Assembly (NCBI GenBank): GCA_933228895.1
Contig: OW121847.1
Coordinates: forward strand, 128,196,350-128,260,349
From: Platycnemis pennipes
Lineage: Eukaryota; Arthropoda; Insecta; Odonata; Platycnemididae
Length of the DNA: 64,000 nucleotides
Reading direction: 5' to 3'
Shown here: positions 56,645 to 64,000 of the stretch, piece by piece
Position numbering within the stretch: position 1 is the first letter of the stretch
Layout: each line of letters opens with the position of its first letter
The notes under the pieces: model-generated
Databases searched by the model: none
Told to the model about the DNA's origin: nothing
The model's input: the letters and a program-made list of their open reading frames with translations, nothing else
Program-made: the position numbers and the translations under genes

Positions 56645-58114
56645 AAATATAATATTGAGTTTAGGACTAAGTGAGGGTTTAGGGTGAAATATTTAGGCTT
56701 AGCAGTTGGGACCACTTAAAACCCTAATTAGTAAACTTGCATTACTCAATACAGTCGATTTACTCCAAATAAATTTTCATGGCAATTTTTGTTAATTTTT
56801 AGTGGTAAACAATTCACCAGCCCTATTTCCATTTACATATTTCTGTTTATCTGCTTATATTAAACATTCCCCTCCCTTGAAGACAACTATCAAAACAATA
56901 AATATTTATGATCATATATATGATTAAGAGAAATGGATAATAATATAAATACATATGTGATAGGCCAGAGTGAATGAAATGGATGAACAGCAGCAATAGA
57001 GTGTCAGATAGATATTAATGTACAGAGGAGGGGCTACGAGTTCTGCAATAGAGAGGGAATTGTAATAAAGAATAATTCTAGCAATAAAGAGGGAATTGAG
57101 TTGAAGAGTGATTGAACAGTGACCATGTGAATGATGGGATTCTACCATATAACATAAGGTGTATCATTTACCATAGGTATCTCGCTCTCTTAGTCCCTTA
57201 AGCTACAGAAAACATTCAATTTACTCACCATACTCACCATTGTCTCTTTTTGAACTCAACTGTCAGCGAACAGCAAAAGTGATGCGACGAATGTAAAGGG
57301 TGTTGTCAAATAACACTGTTATTTCATGTGCTGGATGCAAGTAGCAGAGGAACGAGCCAAGTGAAAACTAACAGGGACTCTCTATTACCTGTCCTTTATG
57401 ATCAAGCAGTTCCTGTTTATAATTGCTCTGGCCTGAGCTCCCATCGCATCTCCACTTGAAAATTAAATGCCTAGTCCATTATACAGCACACAAGACATAA
57501 TACAAGGATATGTATGATTTGGATTTCCCATATAGGTATTACACGTGGCGACCAGTCGCAACCCGTGCACCAGAGTATCGATCTTATTTATCAATAAAAC
57601 TGCTAAAGGCAGCTGTTGGCAGACAATTTTTGCACCTGACAATAGCTGCGACATTCAGCTACAACGTGTTAGTAAAATTTTTATAAGTCACTGCTATCTG
57701 ATTATATTTGTTCATTAATTTCCTCGACAATTTCACCAAACTTTTTTACAAATATTACCTTAACTGTTAGAAATAAAACAAGTAAAATATATTCAATCAA
57801 TTTTTAAAATATCAGTAGAAATTTTAACTTCTTTAAATATAATACCAATTTACAAAATAAAAAGCAGTGTTATAGGGGAAATAAAGCAATAAATTGAAAA
57901 ATTGATCTTTAACTTCGGATGAACGCTGCCGAGTTGCTCACCTATTACTTCCAAATCGAACCAAAAAAATATGCGCCTACGTTTAGGCGTGCGCGACAGG
58001 ATCTGGACTCTTGGGCGCATCTCTGTTGCTCATTTGGTCCATCCGAAAGGCCCTGTTCAGGACTATAGATTTGTTATAACCATTCTTTCCTAGGGCAGCT
58101 AGAGGTGTTTCTCC
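56645..58114. other. Unassigned DNA
   Basis: No gene or repeat boundary recognised. Confidence 0.45.
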
Positions 58115-59913
58115 TAGGGATTGGAAATTTAAATCCAGAATCGATTTTCGATTAATCAACTTTCGATTTTTGTTTTTAAATCGATTTTCTAAAAAATCGA
58201 TTTTTACCCAAAATAATCGAAAAATCTAAATCGATATTTTTAAATATTAAAGTAATTATCTGCTGAAATACGGATGTGCTGTGGTAACAAAATGCAAAAT
58301 ATGGGTTAATGGAAGCACTAGTGATAAGAACTGAATATGGTTAAATTTATTAATACAATATATTATTTTAAAGATATTAATAAGGTGTCCAGGAAAGCAA
58401 TAATCCATATCAGATAGTTATATACATTTAGGTAATATAAAAATCAAATTACATATAATTTAGTAGCAATAAGAACTGTATTTTGAAAAGTGGGCACACC
58501 ACAAAATGAAAAACAGAATTTTATTTATTTCTTGTTTGCAAAGCCGTGGAACCAGTGTTCCTCAGGGATGTATGTACCTTATCCCCAGAGTAGCGCAGGG
58601 TTAACAATGACAGTCTATAAAATTCGCTCCTCTGATTGTAATAAGCTTTTTGAAGTGCTGTGCGAAAAATGAAGAATGAAGATCACGTTCTCTTTGACAT
58701 AAGTTAAATAAAAAAATAACGATAACACTAGCGCACGCGTTATGAAGATCCATTATCGAGGCCCTTATCAGCGTTAGCGTTGCGACATATGTGTCTCCGT
58801 AAAGTTAATTGGAAGGAAAATACTGACCGTTGTCAAAATGGGCCGTCACTCCTAAATAACCGTGAATCGTATGCTTATGCGATCCATAAGTCAGTAGTTA
58901 CACTTATAGTCTACTTTTTATAGCACTTGGGAAATATCTCCTTTAGAGTAGTGTATTTTGCTTCAATTTTCTTCACTAATATTTTTGAGCAATGAACTTT
59001 ATAAAGAGAATTCAGTTTACGCGAGTATACGCGGAATCCTTCTTTGTCTGGCTTGCACAAGGGAAGGTTGTCCCTACAAATCATAAAGCCCATTTCGTCC
59101 GTTATTTCTTCATCTCCGTGACCTCAAGCTAAAAAAGAGACAAGAAGATGAATTACACTTTTGTATGATTTTAGGCTGTCATTAACTTCAATGCCCCACA
59201 CGAGTGCGTTGCGTGGAAGCAAGCCGAGCTTGGAGTACATGGTATCAAACCTTACCAATTTTCTAATCAGTGAGTTCACCAGAAAATACAGAGGCATTTC
59301 TAAATCATTTGTCTAGAGGACCTAAAATGTTACCGCGACTATCTGGACTACAGGATCCTCCTGAAGAACCTGCTCGGCTTGGCGGTCTTAATCGTGTAGG
59401 TGACGAGGGTGGTGAGAGCATTAACGATTGAGCTGACGGAGATCGACGATGGGAACAAGCCTATGGACACAAATTTTCATTTACAGCATCTACTCACTTT
59501 TCAAAAAAATTTGAATTTGACAAGCAATACAATATTCTTTACCCTAGCCATCAAGTATTGTCGTCTCGTCGTCCGTCCTAAACATGTTAATAGTAAACAA
59601 ACTTCCGTACATTACAGTAAACGAACTTTCTGCCAACACCAACCTGCCGTGTCCGAAGCACTTTGCCTCCCCTCCAAGGTTCCCGCACCAGCGACTCAGA
59701 GTATGTGTCAGCGATGCAGAGTGAAATAGCGCGGCGCGGAGCAAAGCGAGGCGGCAAAATTCAAATGCTGTAGCAAGCTAAAAATCTAAAATCGATCGGC
59801 TAGAATCGATTTTGATCGATTTTTCAAAACAAAAAGTCGGCTTCGATTACATCGAAAATCGAAGAGTAATAATCGATTTTCGATTAAAATCGAAATCGAT
59901 TTTCCAATCCCTA
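58115..59913 (-). mobile_element. hAT transposon IV (TIR TAGGGATTGG)
   Basis: The left end is TAGGGATTGGAAA and the reverse-complemented right end is TAGGGATTGGAAAATCGAT, a 13-bp match. Both subterminal zones are dense in ATCGAT and TTTTCGATT motifs. A ZBED-type hAT transposase fragment lies inside on the reverse strand. The flanking octamers (GTTTCTCC and GGCCGTAG) do not match, so the target duplication is lost or one flank has been rearranged. Confidence 0.65.
58911..59108 (-). pseudogene. hAT (ZBED-type) transposase fragment
   Basis: Reverse translation gives EITDEMGFMICRDNLPL, then CKPDKEGFRVYSRKLN and SLYKVHCSKILVKKIEAKY. This is the block following the BED finger in ZBED-like hAT transposases (I..D..P....E..GF..L...L.P.Y.xPSR..L...I...Y). 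It ends at a stop after about 60 codons. No BED finger or dimerisation domain was found. Confidence 0.6.
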
Positions 59914-59915
59914 GG

Positions 59916-60330
59916 CCGTAGAGCCTTGGTGGTTTTGGCGCGGAGGGTACGAGGTTCTCCTTTCTTAGGGCGGGATAGATCAATTTTTGATCGTCTCTCT
60001 CACCTGTCGCTAAAACCTGGCTGTAGAGTCGGAGCGAAGCTTCCTGTAGGAGGGCTCCGCCAGCATAGTGCGGATTTCGGTGTCATAGTCAGTTCTATCC
60101 ATGACGACAGTAGCTCTTCCCTTGTCTTGGAGGAGGATTAAGATGTCCTTCCATTTAGAGGTCCGTCCTTTAACGGAGTTTTTTGATGGCCCGTCTCTCT
60201 GCCACCGTAATGTTGGATTTGGGTGGTTTAGCGCCTCGTAACATACGGGTGACTTCATGCCGTATCTCGTCCGCAGCAGCTTTGGGTATGTTGCGGATAT
60301 CTGTCCCAACGCCGCACAGTGGTCGATTTC
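59916..60330 (-). pseudogene. Penelope-like element remnant 3 (N-terminal region)
   Basis: Reverse-strand fragments are DIRNIPKAAADEIRHEVTRM, PPKSNITVAERRAIKKLR, then in another frame DILILLQDKGRATVVMDR and TDYDTEIRTMLAEPSYRKL. The DKGRATVVMDRTDY block is the conserved N-terminal motif of Penelope proteins (ADKGRATVVMDR). A stop follows SDSTARF, and hAT IV ends next to it. No RT core remains. Confidence 0.72.
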
Positions 60331-61284
60331 ACTGATTTAGCGAGACAAAAGTATAAAATGCAAGTTCCTTGTATTCATGTGCAATTGATGGAATACCATC
60401 CCGGGCGCTTCGGACCTTATCTTATCCCCATCCCTTCCATTCCTATCCTTATACCTTTCCTCCCGGTCTGAAGCGCCTATTTGTGCGGAAACAGACTTGA
60501 AAACACCCATGAATGTGCAATTGTGTTTAGTACGTAGCCAATGAAGCAACAAGGGCTCGGAGAAGAAATTATACTGATGATAATGCTGGTTTGTCTGACG
60601 GTAGCGGTACATTGAATTGGAAGAATTAATTTCTGGGCCTCTAGTCGCACTCCGTAGTCATAGCGCACCGGAGTGTATATTGTCTCAAGTTTACGTGATA
60701 TTTTGAAAACCTTCACGCTAGATAGAGAAGATATGTCAAGTGAGTATTCGCAAATTAATATTTAAGCAAATTTGCAAGGTTGGGCGTGATAAGTATCGCT
60801 GAACAATTCGTTAAAAATAATTATTGATTTTTGCACGATGGATCTTTAGAGCTGGCGTACAAAAAAAGTTTCACAAGGTTTCACGTGAAAATTGGGCACA
60901 TTATAATCCTTTATTAGGTATCTGTGAACCAATAACAGCGGTATTTGCGCCCACTTGCTCCGAATGAAGTTATTCTCATTTTTCAGGAGCCATGCACGCC
61001 ATCTCGTGAAGAGATTTCTGATTCGAGAGTAGTATCTGTCATATAAAACGTTCTTATTGTTGGTGATTGCTGGGATTTTTGGTTAACTGTTCGATCATGG
61101 TAGGAAGCGATGTTTCAGGTAAATACTCAATAGTAATTTTGCGTAAGTTCCCAATAAAATTTATGATACAATACCGTGCAAAGTGAGTGTAACTTAAGGT
61201 TCTTATGTTATGTAATATGCTTTTAGAATTCGACCCACCAACAAGTCTTCTGGAGATAGCCCTCGTCAATATAGTATAGTAGAA
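60331..61284. other. Unassigned, containing an 80-bp repeat
   Basis: Apart from the repeat at 60431-60510, nothing is recognisable. Confidence 0.45.
60431..60510 (-). repeat. 80-bp dispersed repeat, reverse copy
   Basis: Inverted copy of 44655-44734. Both contain an in-frame GASDREERYKD if translated, but similarity ends with the repeat. Confidence 0.75.
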
Positions 61285-62055
61285 TTGAAATTAACAAAAC
61301 ATCAATATATTTCTTTGCAAAAGGGAGTTAAAGAAAGAAAATTTTATGTTTATCTTTCGTTCCACTCAGTTTTAAAGGCACAAATGGATTGTTACACTGT
61401 ACAGGAATTGTTCATTGTATCAGAAACCTTAGCGGAGGTTAAATTACAAAATGTATTAGATCATACAGCGATAAGTCTGATGAAATTACAGTTATCAATT
61501 AAAACCACAATTAGATACAGCAAAGTATTTATTCAAATGAGTAATAAATGGGGCTGCGATAGCAGTTCAGAACACTCCCTTTCAAAGCAGAGATTTTCCG
61601 AAAATCGGCAATCTTCGGATTCCGACTTTCTTCTGACGTCAATTGTTCCCTCAACTTCAACTTGAGGAATAATAAATGAATGAAAATCGTCCTCCACGAG
61701 ATTTTGCAGGCCTATTCGTTTTCAATTTGTGAAGTAAACTCAGGATAAAATTAGAGAATAAATACTCTAAATTGAGCAGCAAATAGCTAATTTGATGCCA
61801 ACTAAATTAAACATTGCCAATGAAGTAATTGAGAGAATTATTGAGCATTGGCGTTTAAATACAATGGTAGATGGCAAAGTCTCTAACTCTAAGACGAATA
61901 ATTCGTCAGCGCAAGTGTGCTACATTTTTTGTGCTTCTCCTAAAGACATGGACAATTTAGAACCTATTAAAAAACGACCTGTTAATATGTTATAATTTAA
62001 GTTTGGCTTATCTACACTGCATGCTCCATTCGATTTTTCGAGTGTCTTGTATATA
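61285..62055 (+). pseudogene. Transib-like (RAG1-related) transposase remnant
   Basis: Forward ORF 61285-61665 contains ELFIVSETLAEVKLQNVLDH, NKWGCDSSSEHSLSKQRF and SDFLLTSIVPS. The W-G-C-D-x-S-S block aligns with the first catalytic Asp region of Transib transposases and RAG1 (the CDG segment around RAG1 D600). After a gap, ORF 61792-61995 has MPTKLNIANEVIE, NTMVDGKVSNSKTNN and SSAQVCYIFCASPKDMDN, the Transib region preceding the second catalytic Asp with its Cys pair. It then reads FKFGLSTLHAPF before LINE copy 3 begins at 62056. The CRP-motif part between the ORFs is lost. Ends and TIRs were not found. Confidence 0.6.
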
Positions 62056-64000
62056 TCCTCATCATCATCGGTCAACAATCCTAGGATTGGTTTGACGCAG
62101 CTTTCCACTCGATTCTATCGGCCAACCTTTTCATTGTGACGTAATTCTTCTCTTTTACATCCTTCACAACCTGTTCCATGTATCTCATACGAGGCCTGCC
62201 TTTTCCAATCTTCCCGTTCACTTTTCCCTCGACGATAGTCTTCATCAGGCCATCGTGTCTCAAGATATGGCCGATTAAGTTTTCCCTTCTTCTTTTCAGA
62301 GTTGTCAGCAGACTTCTCTTTTCTCCTACTCTTCCTGGCACTTTCTCGTTACTTAATCGGTCGATCCATTTAATCTTCAGCATTCTTCTGTAGCACCACA
62401 TTTCAAATGATTCTATCCTTTTCTTCTCCGCTGATGTCGTCGTCCATGATTCACTGCCGTAAAGAAACATGCTCCAGATGTATGTTCTGATGAAGTGTTT
62501 CCTTACTTCTATACTTGTATTTCCTGCTGTAAGTAGATTCTTCTTTTGATAGAATGCCCTCTTTGCCTGGGCTATTCTACTCACTATTTCTTTCTTGCTT
62601 CGTCCATCGTTGGTTATTCTGCTTCCCAGGTAACAGAACTCTTTCATCTCTTCCAGTTTCTGTTTTTCTAGTATAATGTTGGTTTTGGCCTCCTCTCTCT
62701 TGCTGAACACCAAATCTTAGTTTTCTTCTTATTGATCTTCATCCTATATCTGGCCATTGTCCTTTCCATGGCTGTTAGCATCTTATTCATATCCTTCTGT
62801 CTCTGCTATGTGAGCTATGTCACCAGCGAATCGTAGCATACTGATTGTTTCTCCGTGGATGTTCACTTCAGAACAATATCCTTGACTTCATTGATATCTC
62901 TCTCGATGTTAACATTAAAAATTACGGAAGAGAGTGCACAGCCTTGTCTCACTCCTTTCCTTATTCTTGCTTCTTCACAGCTGGGTCCAGATTTTATCAC
63001 CGTTACTTGGTTTTTATACAAACTGTGAATAATTCGTTGGTCACTGTACGACACTCAAATTCCTTTCAGAATTCCAAGCATTAAATTCCAATCCACGCTG
63101 TCAAAAGCCTTCTCCAAATCCAATGAAGGTCGGTTTGTTCTTCTCCATTCTATTCTCTATAAGCAGCCTAAGGGCCAATATTGCTTCTCTGGTTCCCTTA
63201 CTTTTCCTGAATCTGAATTAATCTTCATCCAGGAACTCCTCTGCTTTTCGTTCTATTCTTCTGTAGATGATCCTTGTCAATATCTTCGATGCATGTGTCG
63301 TCAGGCTTATAGTCCTAAAATTTTCGCATTTCTCCGCTCTCTTCTTTTTGGGAATAGGAATTACGATGTTTTTCTCAAAGTCCCTTGGTATTTCTCCTGT
63401 TGAGTACATGTCGCAGATGGTTTTGTAGAGATGAATTAATGTCTTCTCTCCTGCATTTTTAATTAGTTCTGCAGGAACATCATCAATACCTGAAGCCTTA
63501 TTCATCCGAAGGTACCTTACTGCGGCGTCGAATTCCGATCTTAACATTGATGCCCCCATATCATATTTTTCCACTTCGCTTTCCTCTTCAATAGCTTTTG
63601 TGCTGAGATTTTTTCCATTGTATAGCTCTTCCTGATATTCTTTCCATCTCTTCACTTTGTCCTCGTTTTCAATTAAAATTTCTCCATTCTTGTCCCTTAC
63701 GGCATTGCATCTTGCGCTCCGTTCCTTGAAGTGATTCCTCACTATGCTGTAGGCCGCTTCCACCTTTCCTAGTGCAAGGTTGCTTTGTACATCTTCGCAT
63801 AGATTTTTCAACCACATCTCTCTAGCTTTCCTGGCTTTGCGACTTATTTCGTTCCTTATTCTGTTGTAGCAAAGGTGCCCTTCTTCAGTTTTCGCATTCT
63901 TGTACATTCTTCTTTCTTCAATCAATGCTAAGACTTCCTCCGTGATCCATGGCTTCTTCTTGGCAACTTTTCTTCTTCCAAGAGCTTCCCTTGCAGCTTC
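62056..64000 (-). mobile_element. RTE-like LINE copy 3, continues past the window
   Basis: The 3' end at 62056 has CATCATCATC followed by the palindromic stop motif. Reading leftwards from the window edge, the linker (63218-63925), RT (about 62760-63200) and C-terminal region (62081-62713) are present. It inserted into the Transib remnant, cutting it off after about 62055. The 5' part lies outside the window. Confidence 0.88.
62081..63925 (-). pseudogene. LINE copy 3 linker, RT and C-terminal region, broken
   Basis: The linker ORF (63218-63925, 235 codons) ends at a stop after FLDED, exactly where copy 1 also has one. The RT palm follows in other frames: GVRQGCALSSVIFN, then LRFAGDIAH in place of LRFADDIAL, so the second catalytic Asp pair is broken to Gly-Asp. 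The C-terminal ORF (62081-62713, 210 codons) is intact and ends WKAASNQS, TAG. The shared stop after FLDED in copies 1 and 3 suggests a common inactive or non-autonomous source subfamily. Confidence 0.82.

Noticed and set aside
59400..59729. 109-codon forward ORF
   Set aside because: It lies inside hAT IV, opposite to its transposase fragment, and resembles no family.

Overview
The window looks like AT-rich nuclear DNA of an arthropod, most likely an insect. I infer this from the transposon mix (gypsy of the CsRn1/Kabuki type, RTE-like and CR1-like LINEs, Penelope-like elements, several hAT, a Transib-like element and TTAA-flanked MITEs), the very low host gene density and the eukaryotic splice signals. 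The species cannot be named from the sequence.

Layout. 1-4.9 kb is non-coding with small MITE-like units. 4.9-12.3 kb is a reverse-strand LINE (RTE-like, copy 1) split by a young, complete gypsy element at 7097-11879, with 4-bp target duplications, nearly identical LTRs, and intact gag and pol. 12.5-13.0 kb holds a 520-bp repeat whose inverted partner lies at 56.1-56.6 kb. 13.9-15.7 kb is a decayed hAT element. 20.6-23.1 kb is a degenerate DNA transposon marked by repeats of a TAACTGGG/CCCAGTTA motif. The only host-like coding sequence I can support is a two-exon reverse-strand fragment at 23979-24356 encoding a DUF4485 domain, probably the 5' end of a CEP112-like gene. 27.8-28.9 kb is a Penelope-like remnant. 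30.3-33.9 kb is a nearly full-length but dead LINE (copy 2). 35.6-37.9 and 47.1-48.5 kb are hAT elements with perfect 8-bp duplications. 42.3-46.4 kb holds two diverged copies of one unit, the second invaded by a CR1-like LINE tail. 48.7-50.2 kb holds a second Penelope remnant and another LINE tail. 58.1-59.9 kb is a fourth hAT. 59.9-60.3 kb is a third Penelope remnant. 61.3-62.06 kb is a Transib-like (RAG1-related) transposase remnant interrupted by LINE copy 3, which runs off the right end.

How the parts relate. This is a nested repeat landscape, not a set of cooperating genes. The insertion order can be read in three places: gypsy into LINE copy 1, LINE copy 3 into the Transib remnant, and the CR1-like tail into one unit of the duplication. 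Only the gypsy element looks capable of activity. I found no rRNA, functional tRNA or CRISPR array. The most noteworthy items are the Transib-like remnant, the three unrelated Penelope fragments, the host exon pair with an in-frame intron, the large perfect palindromes, and the diverged duplication at 42-46 kb.
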